Shown here: piece after piece, positions 47,847 through 57,515 of the stretch
Numbering within the stretch: position 1 is the first letter of the stretch
Layout: every line of letters starts with the position of its first letter
Origin: Altererythrobacter sp.
GTDB taxonomy: Bacteria > Pseudomonadota > Alphaproteobacteria > Sphingomonadales > Sphingomonadaceae
Reading direction: 5' to 3'
Assembly: GCA_023260985.1 (NCBI GenBank)
Contig: JALRKY010000073.1
Location: 1 to 64,000, forward strand
Length of the DNA: 64,000 bases
Notes under the pieces: generated by a model
Told to the model about the DNA's origin: nothing
Databases searched by the model: none
What the model saw: the letters and a program-made list of their open reading frames with translations, nothing else
Translations under genes and position numbers: made by a program

Positions 47847-49133
47847 CTAGTCGGGCACTTCGTCGTTAAGCCGCAGCACTTCACCTGCGAGGTAGAGCGA
47901 GCCTGCGATCAGGACGGGCAATCCGTCGTGGGGCAGGGCTGCGAGCGCGCTAGGGACATCGTTGGCAAACCGGGCCTCGGAGCCGAACTTCTCGGCGGGA
48001 AACCAGTCATGCGCGGGAACGGGCACGACGGCAACGCTCGATGGAATATCGCCCAATGCAGCCAGGAAGCCGGCGGGATCCTTGCCTTCGATCATGCCGA
48101 TGATGAGGTGGAGATCTTTACCAGCGAAATGCCGGGCAATTGCATCACCGGCGCTGGGATTGTGCCCGCCATCGAGCCAGACTTCGCGGCCATTCGAGAG
48201 TGGACCATCTGACAGGCGTTGCAGGCGCGCGGGCCATGTCGCGGAGCCCAGGCCAGCGCGAATTGCCGCCTCGCTGGGTCTTAATTCCGATACCTGCAAC
48301 ATTGCGATTGCGAGGCCTGCATTATCGATCTGATGGTTCCCGGGGAGTGACGGCATAGGAAGGTTGCGCAGCGAACCAAATTTGCCGACGTAATCGAAGC
48401 CATTCGCTTGGCGCTCAACTCGCCAGACGTCGAAACCTAGGGCTCCGACAGCCTCAGCCTGACGCCAAATCACATCTACAACATTTGGCGGGTAATCCAA
48501 CATCGCGAAAGGCACTTTTCGCTTGAGGATCCCCGCCTTCTCGAAGGCGATCCGCGCCATCGGCTCGGTCGGCACGCCTTCCCCGGGCGCGAGAAGGAAA
48601 CGCTCGTGATCGAACCCCAATGCGGCGATCCCGCAGGCAGCCAGCACTTCGGGCGTCAGCACATTGGTCGCATCGAATCGCCCACCCATGCCGACTTCGA
48701 CCACGCAGGCCTCGGCAGGCGTGCGGCTGAAAGCGAGGAAAGCGGCGGCAATGGTGACTTCGAAGAAGCTAGGGCTGAGGCCTTCGCCTGCATCCAGCGC
48801 TTCGGCCAGCACGTCCGCCAGCTCCTCGTCCGAAATCAGCTTTCCGGCAAGCCGGATGCGCTCATTGTAGCGCACCAGATGCGGGCTGGTGGTGACGTGG
48901 ACTTTGTAACCTTCGGCCTCCAGCATTGCCCGCAGGAAGGCGCAGGTCGAGCCCTTGCCGTTGGTGCCCGCAACATGGAACACCGGAGGCAGGCGCAAAT
49001 GCGGATCGCCGAGGCGAGCCAGCAAGGCCGTGATCGTCTCCAGCCCCAGCCGCCCTTGCGGCACGCTGAGTTGGCCGAGCCGGTCGAGTTGCGCCTGGAC
49101 GCGCGGGTCATCCGAGCGCCCGAAGTCGCGCAT
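47847..49133 (-). CDS. folC: Bifunctional dihydrofolate / folylpolyglutamate synthase
   Basis: FolC adds glutamate to dihydropteroate and folates. The 428-residue protein has the P-loop VAGTNGKGSTCAF, the TTSPHLVRYNERIRL segment, VVEVGMGGRFDATN, the RLQRLSDGPLSNGREVWLDGGHNP region and LIIGMIEGKD. The start is ATG 49133. It is the last gene of the trpB-trpA-accD-folC run, nine bases after accD, an order widely kept in alphaproteobacteria. Confidence 0.95.
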   Translation of the reverse strand: MRDFGRSDDPRVQAQLDRLGQLSVPQGRLGLETITALLARLGDPHLRLPPVFHVAGTNGKGSTCAFLRAMLEAEGYKVHVTTSPHLVRYNERIRLAGKLISDEELADVLAEALDAGEGLSPSFFEVTIAAAFLAFSRTPAEACVVEVGMGGRFDATNVLTPEVLAACGIAALGFDHERFLLAPGEGVPTEPMARIAFEKAGILKRKVPFAMLDYPPNVVDVIWRQAEAVGALGFDVWRVERQANGFDYVGKFGSLRNLPMPSLPGNHQIDNAGLAIAMLQVSELRPSEAAIRAGLGSATWPARLQRLSDGPLSNGREVWLDGGHNPSAGDAIARHFAGKDLHLIIGMIEGKDPAGFLAALGDIPSSVAVVPVPAHDWFPAEKFGSEARFANDVPSALAALPHDGLPVLIAGSLYLAGEVLRLNDEVPD

Positions 49134-49142
49134 GATGCCTGC

Positions 49143-49991
49143 TTATGCCGCCTTGCGCGGCTCGAGGTAACCGAGCAGCGTCGCCAGCGTTTCCTTCAGG
49201 TTGGCGCGGTGCACCACCATGTCGACCATGCCGTGCTCGTGGAGATATTCGGCGCGCTGGAACCCTTCGGGCAGCTTTTCGCGGATCGTGTCCTGGATCA
49301 CCCGCTGGCCGGCAAAGCCGATCAGTGCACCCGGTTCGGCGATATGGACATCGCCCAGCATGGCATAGCTGGCGGTGACGCCGCCGGTGGTGGGGTCGGT
49401 CAGCACCACGATATAGGGCAGGCCCGCTTCCTTCAGGCGGCGCGTCATCACGGTCGCCTTCGGCATCTGCATCAGGCTGAGGATACCTTCCTGCATGCGT
49501 GCGCCACCTGCCGCGGTCACGACGATATAGGCGGCCTTGCGTTCAAGCGCCTTCTGCGCACCTTCGACGAAAGCAGCGCCGACTGCCATGCCCATCGATC
49601 CGCCCATGAAGCCGAAATCCTGCACGCCAACCACGGCTGCGTGCCCGTCAATCGTGCCCGAGCCGACGTTGAAGGCATCCGCATGCGGGCTCTTGGCTCG
49701 CGCTTGCTTCAGCCGGTCGGTGTATTTCTTGCTGTCCTTGAACTTGAGCGGGTCTTCCTCGACCTGCGGCTGGGCTAGCATCTCAAATCCTGCGTCAAGC
49801 AGCAGCGCCAGCCGCTCGTCGGCGCCAATGCGGCCGTGGTGGTCGCAGCGCAGGCAGACCGACAAATTCTCCTTGTATTCCTGCTGGAACAGCATTTCGG
49901 AGCACGACGGGCATTTGACCCAGAGGTCCTTCTCGGTCGTGCGCTTGTCGCCGAAGCCGAAGGATTTGCGGACGCGTGTGAACCAGTTCAT
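49143..49991 (-). CDS. accD: Acetyl-CoA carboxylase carboxyltransferase subunit beta
   Basis: AccD with AccA forms the carboxyltransferase making malonyl-CoA for fatty-acid synthesis. The 282-residue protein has the N-terminal zinc ribbon (CPSCSEML...CLRCDHH), the crotonase-like core [20 protein letters not shown] and [36 protein letters not shown]. The start is ATG 49991, ten bases after trpA. Confidence 0.97.
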   Translation of the reverse strand: MNWFTRVRKSFGFGDKRTTEKDLWVKCPSCSEMLFQQEYKENLSVCLRCDHHGRIGADERLALLLDAGFEMLAQPQVEEDPLKFKDSKKYTDRLKQARAKSPHADAFNVGSGTIDGHAAVVGVQDFGFMGGSMGMAVGAAFVEGAQKALERKAAYIVVTAAGGARMQEGILSLMQMPKATVMTRRLKEAGLPYIVVLTDPTTGGVTASYAMLGDVHIAEPGALIGFAGQRVIQDTIREKLPEGFQRAEYLHEHGMVDMVVHRANLKETLATLLGYLEPRKAA

Positions 49992-50001
49992 TTCTGTCTT
50001 C

Positions 50002-50784
50002 CTAGCGAGCGGTGCGAACCGCCTGGGCGAGAGCCGAAGTCAGCTCCCTTAGCTTGGCCGGGACGGCATTGCCATATTCGCCGACCAGTTCGACCAGGGC
50101 CGAGCCGACCACAACGCCGTCCGCCACCCTGGCGATCGCACCTGCCTGTTCGGGCGTGCGCACGCCGAAGCCGACTGCGACGGGCAGGTCGGTCGATTGC
50201 TTGATGCGGGCGACATTGGCTTCGATCGATTCGATCGCGGCCTGCTGCTTGCCGGTGATCCCGGCGACCGAGACGTAATAAAGAAAGCCGCCCGATCCTT
50301 CGAGCACGGCGGGAAGTCGCGCGGCATCGGTGGTGGGAGTGGCAAGGCGGATTGGCGCGATCCCTGCATCGCGCAGGTAGGGGCCCAGCTCGGCATCTTC
50401 CTCTGGCGGGATATCGACGCAGATCACGCCGTCGACGCCGGCCTTGCTGGCGGCGCTGGCGAACCATTCGGGCCCGCGGCGCACCATGGAGTTGCAATAG
50501 CCCATCAGCACCAGCGGAACATCGGGATGCCGTACGCGGAAATCACTGGCGATCTGCAGCACGTCAGCTGTTTTAGTGCCCGCTCCCAGCGAGCGCAGAT
50601 TGGCCTCCTGGATGGCGGGGCCATCGGCCATCGGATCGGTGAAGGGCATGCCCAGTTCGATCACGTCAGCGCCGCCCGCGACCAGCGCGTCGACATTGGC
50701 CGCAGTGTCGCCATCGCCTGCGGTGATGAAGCAGATGAGCGCGGGGTGGGGCTTGGAAAAAGCTGAGGAGAGGCGAGAACTCAC
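50002..50784 (-). CDS. trpA: Tryptophan synthase alpha subunit
   Basis: TrpA cleaves indole-3-glycerol phosphate and passes indole to TrpB. The 260-residue barrel has the catalytic Glu in [19 protein letters not shown] and the Asp in [11 protein letters not shown], plus [11 protein letters not shown] and [14 protein letters not shown] 50784 overlaps the trpB stop (ATGTGA), a normal coupling arrangement. The frame is open to 50949, but that lies within trpB. Confidence 0.95.
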   Translation of the reverse strand: MSSRLSSAFSKPHPALICFITAGDGDTAANVDALVAGGADVIELGMPFTDPMADGPAIQEANLRSLGAGTKTADVLQIASDFRVRHPDVPLVLMGYCNSMVRRGPEWFASAASKAGVDGVICVDIPPEEDAELGPYLRDAGIAPIRLATPTTDAARLPAVLEGSGGFLYYVSVAGITGKQQAAIESIEANVARIKQSTDLPVAVGFGVRTPEQAGAIARVADGVVVGSALVELVGEYGNAVPAKLRELTSALAQAVRTAR

Positions 50785-51992
50785 ATCTCGACTCCCAGCT
50801 TTTCGGCGACAGTGAAGATGTCCTTGTCGCCGCGCCCGCAAAGGTTGGCGAGGATGATCGAATCCTTGGGCATTTCCTTCGCGCGCTTCGTCACCGCCGC
50901 GATCGCATGGCTCGGTTCGAGCGCAGGGATGATGCCCTCGTTGCGGCACAGCAGCTGGAAAGCGTCGAGCGCTTCGTCGTCGGTGACGGCGGTATATTCG
51001 ACGCGGCCGCTCTCTTTCAGCCAGGCATGCTCAGGCCCGATGCCGGGATAGTCGAGCCCCGCGCTGATCGAGTGGCCTTCGGTGATCTGGCCGTCTTCGT
51101 TCTGCAGCAGGTAGGTCTTGTTGCCATGGAGTATGCCGGGTGAGCCGCCCAGCAGCGATGCCGCGTGCCGGTTGCCGTCGAGGCCATATCCTGCCGCTTC
51201 CACGCCCAGCATCTTGACATCGGGATCGTCTAGGAAAGGGTGGAACAGGCCGAGCGCATTCGAACCGCCGCCGATCGCTGCAACCAGCAGGTCAGGCAGG
51301 CGCCCGGTGCGGCTCAGTATTTGCGCCCGCGCTTCCTTGCCTATGACGCTTTGGAAATTGCGCACCAGCTCCGGATAGGGATGCGGCCCGGCAGCGGTGC
51401 CGATGATGTAGAAGGTGTCATGCACATTCGCGACCCAGTCGCGCAGGGCTTCGTTCATCGCATCCTTGAGCGTCGCCGCACCGGCGGTGACGGGCACAAC
51501 CTCGGCGCCGAGCAGCTTCATGCGGAACACATTGGGTGCCTGCCGCGCGACGTCGGTCGCGCCCATATAGACGATGCAAGGCAGGCCGAAGCGCGCGCAG
51601 ACCGTGGCAGTCGCAACCCCGTGCTGGCCTGCACCGGTCTCCGCGATGATACGGGTCTTGCCCATGCGGATCGCGAGCAGGATCTGCCCGATGCAATTGT
51701 TGATCTTGTGTGCGCCGGTGTGATTGAGCTCGTCGCGCTTGAACCAGACCTGCGCGCCGCCGAGCTCCTCTGTCAGCCGCGGCGCGAAATAGAGCGGGCT
51801 GGGGCGGCCGACATAGTGTTCGAGCAAATCGTCGAATTCGGCCTGGAACGCCGGATCCTGCTGCGCCTTGCGATATTCTCGCTCCAGGTCGAGGATGAGC
51901 GGCATCAGCGTTTCGGCGACATAACGCCCGCCGAACTGGCCAAAGTGACCGCGCTCGTCGGGCATTGTGCGGAAAGAATTGGGCTGGTTCAT
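50781..51992 (-). CDS. trpB: Tryptophan synthase beta subunit
   Basis: TrpB condenses indole with serine using PLP. The 403-residue protein has [10 protein letters not shown], the PLP-binding Lys96 in [26 protein letters not shown], the phosphate-binding GGGSNALG and the [14 protein letters not shown] region. The start is ATG 51992. A pseudogene on the opposite strand lies upstream where trpF would be adjacent in the usual order, so trpBA needs its own promoter in 51993-52184. Confidence 0.97.
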   Translation of the reverse strand: MNQPNSFRTMPDERGHFGQFGGRYVAETLMPLILDLEREYRKAQQDPAFQAEFDDLLEHYVGRPSPLYFAPRLTEELGGAQVWFKRDELNHTGAHKINNCIGQILLAIRMGKTRIIAETGAGQHGVATATVCARFGLPCIVYMGATDVARQAPNVFRMKLLGAEVVPVTAGAATLKDAMNEALRDWVANVHDTFYIIGTAAGPHPYPELVRNFQSVIGKEARAQILSRTGRLPDLLVAAIGGGSNALGLFHPFLDDPDVKMLGVEAAGYGLDGNRHAASLLGGSPGILHGNKTYLLQNEDGQITEGHSISAGLDYPGIGPEHAWLKESGRVEYTAVTDDEALDAFQLLCRNEGIIPALEPSHAIAAVTKRAKEMPKDSIILANLCGRGDKDIFTVAEKLGVEM

Positions 51993-52184
51993 CGCGGCAA
52001 GCGATTGGCAGAGGGGCGGTTGGTTGTCTAGCGGCTTGCATATGCCGTTGGTCGACGCATAACGATGTTACGCGATACGGTTACATCATTAGTCGACAGT
52101 AAACTTTCTGTTCAGGCGGACATGCCCAAACGCGGCCTCAGATCGACGGATAATGACATCCGCGACCACTCAGGCATGACAATA

Positions 52185-52652
52185 ATGAACAAGACCATTT
52201 TCGCCGCTGCGGCGATCGCCACCTCTCTCGCCTTTGTCGTTCCCGCTTCGGCCAACGAAGCACGCGTCGAAGTTCGCGGCGGCATCGCCTGGGCGAACGG
52301 CGTTGAAGAAGTGGTAGCTGGCATCGCGGCAGGCTATGATTTCGACCTTGGCGACAGCGAAACCGGCAGCTTTTTCTTCGGCGTCGAAGGCTCGGCCGAC
52401 AAGGTTCTTGTCGACGGTGCGAATGTCTATTTCGGCACCACCGCACGTCTGGGCGCCAAGACCGGCAAGAGCGGCAAGCTTTTCGCGACCGCTGGCTACA
52501 GCTTCGGTGAAGGCGAAGACGTGCCGCACCTCGGCGGCGGCTACCAGCAAAAGATCAACGACTAGGTCTATCTTAAGGCCGAATACCGGCATTTCTTCAG
52601 CGAATTCGTTGACTTGAACACCGCCGCAGTCGGCCTTGGCGTGACCTTCTGA
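52185..52652 (+). pseudogene. Outer-membrane beta-barrel protein with in-frame amber stop
   Basis: The frame from ATG 52185 starts with a clear signal peptide (MNKTIFAAAAIATSLAFVVPASA-NE) and a small beta-barrel protein (VEVRGGIAWANGVEEVVAGIAAGYDFDLG, LFATAGYSFGEGED). TAG at 52563-52565 interrupts it after QQKIND. The same frame then continues VYLKAEYRHFFSEFVDLNTAAVGLGVTF and stops at TGA 52650-52652, ending with the C-terminal Phe expected for outer-membrane insertion. The truncated product would lack the last strands and that signal. It is inserted in opposite orientation between trpF and trpB. Confidence 0.82.
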
Positions 52653-52673
52653 TCGCGTCGGAAACGAAACGGG

Positions 52674-52702
52674 AAGGGCGGTCCGGATGGGCCGCCCTTT
52701 TC
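52674..52702. terminator. Bidirectional intrinsic terminator between the pseudogene and trpF
   Basis: AAGGGCGGTCC and GGGCCGCCCTT form an 11-bp stem (one G-T) around GGAT, followed by TTTTC on the plus strand and AA/CC-rich bases on the other. It should end the plus-strand pseudogene transcript and could also stop the trpF transcript. Confidence 0.7.
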
Positions 52703-52705
52703 GAT

Positions 52706-53338
52706 TCAGGCGCTGGTGGCCGCTTCGCAGAAGGCGCGAGTCAACTCCGCATCCTTGACGCCAGGGGCGCTTTCCACGCCCGATGACGTATCGACCAGCG
52801 GAGCGCCGGTCTCCCTGATAGCTTGGGCGACATTGGCAGGGCTAAGCCCGCCAGCAAGGCCCCAGTCGATTACATGCCTGTGCCCTTGCAGCAGGCCCCA
52901 GGCAAAGGTCTCCCCTGTGCCGCCGGGCATGGCCTTTGCGGGCGAATCGAACAGCAGGCGGTCAACCTTGCCGATGAAATCGGTGCTACGCTCCAACGTG
53001 CCGGCGTCTCGCATGCCGAGCGCCTTCCACACCTCGACCCCGGCCTTCTCGCGAACGAGCGCACACCATTCGGGGGTTTCGCCACCGTGGAACTGGACGA
53101 TATCCGGCTTTACCGTACCGATTGCTCGCGCGGTTAGCTCAGGTTCCGCATTGACCAGCAGCAGCACTGCCTTAGCGCGACCAGCGGCATGCGCGCGCAA
53201 AGCAGCAGCCTGTTCGAGCGAAACATGGCGCGGGCTCGGTTCATAATGGACGAGGCCAAAATGCGTAGCGCCGGCAGCGATAGCGGCATCCACTGTCCCG
53301 GGCGTCGACAGCCCGCAAATCTTGATCTGCACGCTCAT
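52706..53338 (-). CDS. trpF: Phosphoribosylanthranilate isomerase
   Basis: TrpF catalyses the Amadori rearrangement in tryptophan synthesis. The 210-residue barrel begins MSVQIKICGLSTPGTV, with the catalytic Cys in KICGL, and continues with VQFHGGETPEWCA, WGLAGGLSPANVAQAI and the VDTSSGVESAPGVKD phosphate loop carrying the catalytic Asp. The start is ATG 53338, seven bases after pyrF. Confidence 0.95.
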   Translation of the reverse strand: MSVQIKICGLSTPGTVDAAIAAGATHFGLVHYEPSPRHVSLEQAAALRAHAAGRAKAVLLLVNAEPELTARAIGTVKPDIVQFHGGETPEWCALVREKAGVEVWKALGMRDAGTLERSTDFIGKVDRLLFDSPAKAMPGGTGETFAWGLLQGHRHVIDWGLAGGLSPANVAQAIRETGAPLVDTSSGVESAPGVKDAELTRAFCEAATSA

Positions 53339-53345
53339 TGCTGGA

Positions 53346-54020
53346 CTAGAGCGTCGCCTCGATCGCGCGGGCAGCAGTGAGCGGATCGTCTGCGCGGCTG
53401 ATCGGTCGGCCGATCACCAGTACGCTGGCGCCGTCGTCGCGCGCCTGGCGCGGGGTGACGACGCGCTTCTGGTCGCCAGTGGCCTTGCCGCCGGGGCGCA
53501 GGCCGGGAACCACGAAGAAGCCGTCCTTCCACTGCTTGTGGACCGCCTTTACTTCGTGGCCCGAGCATACGATTCCGTCGAGCCCGGCGTCGTGCGCGAG
53601 TTCGGCAAGGCGCATCACCTGGTCATGCGCGCTGCCGCCGATGCCGGTGCGGACCATGTCGCGCTCGTCGAGGCTGGTGAGCATGGTGACGGCCACGACC
53701 TTGCACCCGTCGGCCGCGGCGGCCTTTGCGTCCTCCATCATGGCGCGCCCGCCGCTGGCGTGGATCGTGACGATCGCAGGTTCGAGCACATGGATCGCCT
53801 GCACGGCACCAGCCACGGTATTGGGGATGTCATGCAGCTTCAGGTCGAGGAAGATGGGCAGGCCCATATGAGCGATCTCGTGGACCCCGGGATGGCCATG
53901 CGCGCAAAAAAATTCGAGCCCAAGCTTGACCCCGCCGATATGCGATTTGACCTTGTTCAGCAGCGCCTTGGCTGCGTCGATCTTCGGTACATCGAGCGCG
54001 AGGTATACGGGGTTGGTCAT
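53346..54020 (-). CDS. pyrF: Orotidine 5'-phosphate decarboxylase
   Basis: PyrF makes UMP from OMP. The 224-residue barrel has the catalytic charge array DLKLHDIPNT (Asp59, Lys61, Asp64), KLGLEFFCAHG and the phosphate loop VIGRPISRADDP. The ATG 54020 overlaps the lapA stop by four bases. The cluster order lapA-pyrF-trpF is conserved in alphaproteobacteria. Confidence 0.96.
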   Translation of the reverse strand: MTNPVYLALDVPKIDAAKALLNKVKSHIGGVKLGLEFFCAHGHPGVHEIAHMGLPIFLDLKLHDIPNTVAGAVQAIHVLEPAIVTIHASGGRAMMEDAKAAAADGCKVVAVTMLTSLDERDMVRTGIGGSAHDQVMRLAELAHDAGLDGIVCSGHEVKAVHKQWKDGFFVVPGLRPGGKATGDQKRVVTPRQARDDGASVLVIGRPISRADDPLTAARAIEATL

Positions 54021-54346
54021 GGTTGCTCGTCAGAAGATGGTGAAAGGCTGTCGCTTGCCAAAGGGGGTGGCGATGCCGAGGGCTGGTACCGGCCGCTCAA
54101 TGCATTCGAGCGCACGGCGTTTTCAAGCGATGTGATCCGCCGGTTGAGGTTCCACTTGGCGCCGCGGTGATAGAGCCACATGGGCAGGAGGCCGAGCAGG
54201 AAAGCGACGATCACCAGCACCGGAACCTTGGTTTCGAGCACCAGATTGTCCCACAGGATCACTTCGACCGGGTCCCAGTTGAAGAAGGAAAACACCAGCA
54301 ATCCGAACAGGATCAGTACCCAGATGACGGTGCGCAGGATCTGCAT
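54017..54346 (-). CDS. LapA/DUF1049 membrane protein
   Basis: This 109-residue protein has two closely spaced membrane helices (ILRTVIWVLILFGLLVFSFFNW and VPVLVIVAFLLGLLPMWL), the YHRGAKWNLNRRI basic stretch of the lipopolysaccharide assembly protein A family and a proline/serine-rich C-terminal tail. In other alphaproteobacteria it follows ihfB, which is not seen here. The start is ATG 54346; its stop overlaps pyrF. It is the first gene of the lapA-pyrF-trpF unit. Confidence 0.88.
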   Translation of the reverse strand: MQILRTVIWVLILFGLLVFSFFNWDPVEVILWDNLVLETKVPVLVIVAFLLGLLPMWLYHRGAKWNLNRRITSLENAVRSNALSGRYQPSASPPPLASDSLSPSSDEQP

Positions 54347-54407
54347 GTTCTTTTTCCCTCGGTCTATGGCGCCTTGGGTCCGAAACTAAGGCATTTGGCG
54401 TGCGAGT

Positions 54408-55718
54408 CTAGCCAAAGACCCGCGTGAAAATCGTATCGACATGCTTGAAGTGGTAAGCGAGGTCGAACTTCTCTTCCAGTTCCTTGGGCGAGAGCGCGGC
54501 GGCGACTTCCTCATCCGCCTTGAGCAGGTCGAGCAGCGACAGCGCGCCGTCCGATTCCCAAACCTTCATGGCGTTGCGCTGGACCAGGCGATAGGCATTG
54601 TCGCGCGTGATCCCGGCCTGCGTCAGCGCCAGCAGGACGCGCTGCGAATGAACGAGGCCGCCCATCCGGTCGAGGTTCTTCTGCATGCGCTCGGGATAGA
54701 CCAGAAGCTTGTCGACCACGCCGGTGAGGCGGGCGAGCGCGAAGTCGAGCGTGATCGTGGCGTCGGGTCCGATGAAGCGCTCGACCGAAGAGTGCGAGAT
54801 ATCGCGTTCATGCCACAGCGCCACGTTTTCAAGCGCGGGCATTGCATAGGCGCGGATCATGCGAGCCTGGCCGGTCAGGTTTTCAGTGAGGATCGGGTTG
54901 CGCTTATGCGGCATGGCCGATGAGCCCTTTTGCCCCGGCGAGAAGTATTCTTCGGCCTCCAGCACCTCGGTGCGCTGGAGATGGCGGATTTCGACTGCCA
55001 GCCGCTCGATTGAGCTGGCGATCACTGCCAGTGTCGAGAAATACATCGCGTGGCGATCGCGCGGGATCACCTGAGTGCTGACTGGCTCGACCGCGAGCTC
55101 GAGCTGCTCGGCGACATATTCTTCCACCTGCGGATTGATATTGGCGAAGGTGCCCACCGCGCCCGAAATGGCGCAGGTTGCGATCTCGGCTCGCGCTGTG
55201 ACCAGCCGTGCACGGCAACGGTCGAATTCGGCGTAGGCCTGCGCCAGCTTGAGCCCGAAAGTTGTTGGCTCGGCATGGATTCCGTGGCTGCGCCCGATTG
55301 TGGGGGTGTATTTGTGCTCTTCTGCGCGGCGCCGGATCGCGGCCAGAAGATCGTCCATGTCGGCAAGCAGGATGTCGGTCGCGCGCGCCAATTGCACCGC
55401 CAGAGTGGTGTCGAGAACGTCGCTGCTGGTCATGCCCTGGTGCATGAAGCGCGCTTCCGGGCCAACCTGCTCCGCCACCCAATCGAGGAAGGCGATCACG
55501 TCATGCTTGAGCACAGCTTCCTTGGCGTCGATCGCAGCGACGTCGATCGCAGGATTGGTTGCCCACCAGTCCCACAGCGCCTTAGCACCGCTCATCGGGA
55601 AAACGCCCAGTTCCGCCAGCTTCTGCGTCGCATGCGCTTCAATCTCGAACCAGATGCGATAGCGAGCTTCGGGTTCCCAGATCGCAGTCATGGCGGGGCG
55701 GGCGTAACGGGGGACCAT
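54408..55718 (-). CDS. purB: Adenylosuccinate lyase
   Basis: PurB splits SAICAR and adenylosuccinate in purine synthesis. The 436-residue protein of the fumarase/aspartase superfamily has MTSSDVLDTTLAVQL, GRSHGIHAEPTTFGLK with the catalytic His, and the signature SSAMPHKRNPI with the catalytic Ser. ATG 55718 has GGAG six bases upstream; an ATG four codons earlier is unlikely. Identity is clear. Confidence 0.96.
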   Translation of the reverse strand: MVPRYARPAMTAIWEPEARYRIWFEIEAHATQKLAELGVFPMSGAKALWDWWATNPAIDVAAIDAKEAVLKHDVIAFLDWVAEQVGPEARFMHQGMTSSDVLDTTLAVQLARATDILLADMDDLLAAIRRRAEEHKYTPTIGRSHGIHAEPTTFGLKLAQAYAEFDRCRARLVTARAEIATCAISGAVGTFANINPQVEEYVAEQLELAVEPVSTQVIPRDRHAMYFSTLAVIASSIERLAVEIRHLQRTEVLEAEEYFSPGQKGSSAMPHKRNPILTENLTGQARMIRAYAMPALENVALWHERDISHSSVERFIGPDATITLDFALARLTGVVDKLLVYPERMQKNLDRMGGLVHSQRVLLALTQAGITRDNAYRLVQRNAMKVWESDGALSLLDLLKADEEVAAALSPKELEEKFDLAYHFKHVDTIFTRVFG

Positions 55719-55778
55719 GGACAACTCCAAAAGCGTAATGCTGCAATGCGGCGCGGCTAGGATCGGAAGCCGCAGCGG

Positions 55779-56525
55779 TCAACCCGGCCAGCTGAATTCC
55801 AGCGCGGTTTGGCCCGTTTTTTCTCCCTCAGGGCTGAATCGGCGCTCTATGATGCGACCATTTCCAGCGCGGTCGATCATGATGACGGTGGAGCAGCGCG
55901 TGCCATAGACGGAATTGCGGATGAAGACTGGCGTTTCCCTCGCTTCGACCGGGACATCCGATGGCAGCAGCGGGTGCAGGCCGAAATCGCCTAGTTCCTC
56001 TTTTTCCAGCGCCTCAAGCAGGGATTCTTCCCCATGCTCGCCGGTGACCAGCCAATCGAGCAAGGCGGATTTGAGTTGCATGGTCTTGGCCCAGGGCACG
56101 TCGAAAGAACCATTGGACAGGGCGTAGACACCGTGGGCGAGGCGAGCGCGCGTCGCATCAGGCCGGTTGGTGATGAAGCGCGCATCCTTCTTATCGGCGT
56201 GAATCAGGTTGAATGGATTGTAGCGGTCAAGTTGGTCCGGATCCTGCCGCCCCTCAAGCAAGTGCGCGACAAGTTCGCCACGCGATGTTCGAGAAGAGTC
56301 GGGTCCGCCATATCCCCTCAAATTGGTGACTAACACGAAATTGCCGATTTCTGAGACGCCGAGCCATGTCCCGCCCGATTGCAGGTCGCGACCGGCGATA
56401 ATGCCCGTATCGTTGTCCCAGCGGGCGAGCGGTGCCGCAAGCCGCTTGTGGAACTCGTCCCGGTTACCGACGGCCACTAGTCGCCAGTGCGGGTGGGCTT
56501 CCCAGGCGATTGCTGCGACGCACAC
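55779..56525 (-). CDS. NRDE family (TANGO2-like) protein
   Basis: This 248-residue protein begins MCVAAIAWEAHP with the conserved Cys2 and contains GNRDEFHKRLAAPLARW, the family-defining NRDE motif, then DLQSGGTWLGVSE, NLIHADKKDARFITN and GTRCSTVIMIDRAG. The fold is Ntn-hydrolase-like; members are implicated in haem or membrane trafficking in eukaryotes, unclear in bacteria. ATG 56525 sits two bases after the radC stop. Confidence 0.9.
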   Translation of the reverse strand: MCVAAIAWEAHPHWRLVAVGNRDEFHKRLAAPLARWDNDTGIIAGRDLQSGGTWLGVSEIGNFVLVTNLRGYGGPDSSRTSRGELVAHLLEGRQDPDQLDRYNPFNLIHADKKDARFITNRPDATRARLAHGVYALSNGSFDVPWAKTMQLKSALLDWLVTGEHGEESLLEALEKEELGDFGLHPLLPSDVPVEARETPVFIRNSVYGTRCSTVIMIDRAGNGRIIERRFSPEGEKTGQTALEFSWPG

Positions 56526-56527
56526 TG

Positions 56528-57244
56528 TTAGATCAGCCCCTTCGGGCGCAGCGAGACATGACCTTCGCGGCCGATTATCACATGATCGTGCACTGTCACG
56601 CCCAGACGGCGACCGGCCTCGGCAATGCGATTGGTGATCTGGATGTCGGCCCGGCTTCGGCTTCGCTCGGGACTGCCGCTGTGATGGTTGTGGACCAGGA
56701 TCAGCGCACTGGCGCCAATGTCGAGTGCACGGCGGATCACTTCGCGCGGGTGGATCGCAGCTTCATCTATTGACCCGTCGCCCACGTCATGATCGTCGAT
56801 CAGCCGGTTGCGCGTGTCGAGATAAAGCACCCGAACGCGCTCGACCGTAAGGTGCGCCATGTCGATCACGAGATAGTCGAGCAGAGCCTGCCAACTTCCC
56901 AGCATCGGCTTGTCGCGCACTTCTCTCCGCGCCATGCGCCGCGCCGCCAGCGCCACGCTCTTTAGCGCGGCGGTGCTGGTAAGCCCGACCCCATCGACCC
57001 GATGCAAAGCGCCCGGATCGGCGTTGAGCACTCCCGCGAACGACCCGAAGTGCTTGATCAACGCCTTGGCGACCGGCAAGGCCCCGCCCCGTCTGACGGC
57101 GGCGAACAGCAAATATTCGAGCACCTCATAATCGGCCAGCGCTTTGGCCCCGCCGTAGAGCAGCCGCTCGCGCAACCTCGCGCGATGCCCTGATCCCGAA
57201 TGACCAGGCGAATCTTTCTTCGAATTTTCTTCAGCTTGCGGCAA
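56528..57244 (-). CDS. radC: RadC-family JAMM/DUF2466 protein with TTG start
   Basis: This roughly 238-residue protein has an N-terminal helix-hairpin-helix half (YEVLEYLLFAAVRRGG, GVGLTSTAALK) and a C-terminal JAB1/MPN-like domain with HNHHSGSPERSRSRAD. The family motif is usually HNHPSGDPTPS-xx-D, so this copy has His for Pro and about two extra residues before Ser-x-x-Asp. RadC proteins are probable metal-dependent hydrolases of unclear role. There is no ATG; TTG 57244 has GGAG six bases upstream and is favoured over an upstream ATG at 57352 whose product does not fit. Confidence 0.82.
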   Translation of the reverse strand: MPQAEENSKKDSPGHSGSGHRARLRERLLYGGAKALADYEVLEYLLFAAVRRGGALPVAKALIKHFGSFAGVLNADPGALHRVDGVGLTSTAALKSVALAARRMARREVRDKPMLGSWQALLDYLVIDMAHLTVERVRVLYLDTRNRLIDDHDVGDGSIDEAAIHPREVIRRALDIGASALILVHNHHSGSPERSRSRADIQITNRIAEAGRRLGVTVHDHVIIGREGHVSLRPKGLI

Positions 57245-57515
57245 GAATATCTCCGCTACGATCCAAGGATGACAGCATTGCCTCCGCTCGGCGAAAGGCG
57301 CAAGAGTGCGCCCTGATGGCGGACGCCGAAGCCCCCTCCGAATACGCCGCAACGGGACTCGTGCTGCCCCTGACGGGATGCTTGCCGCACTGCGATAAAT
57401 TGCGCCGAATACACCCCATCCACTGGTTGACTCGGCTATGGCTGCCGCCTAAGGGGTCGGCGCCCTCGGCGGGCACATCTGCCCGTGCTGCGCGTTCCAC
57501 CACATGGAGGCTGGC

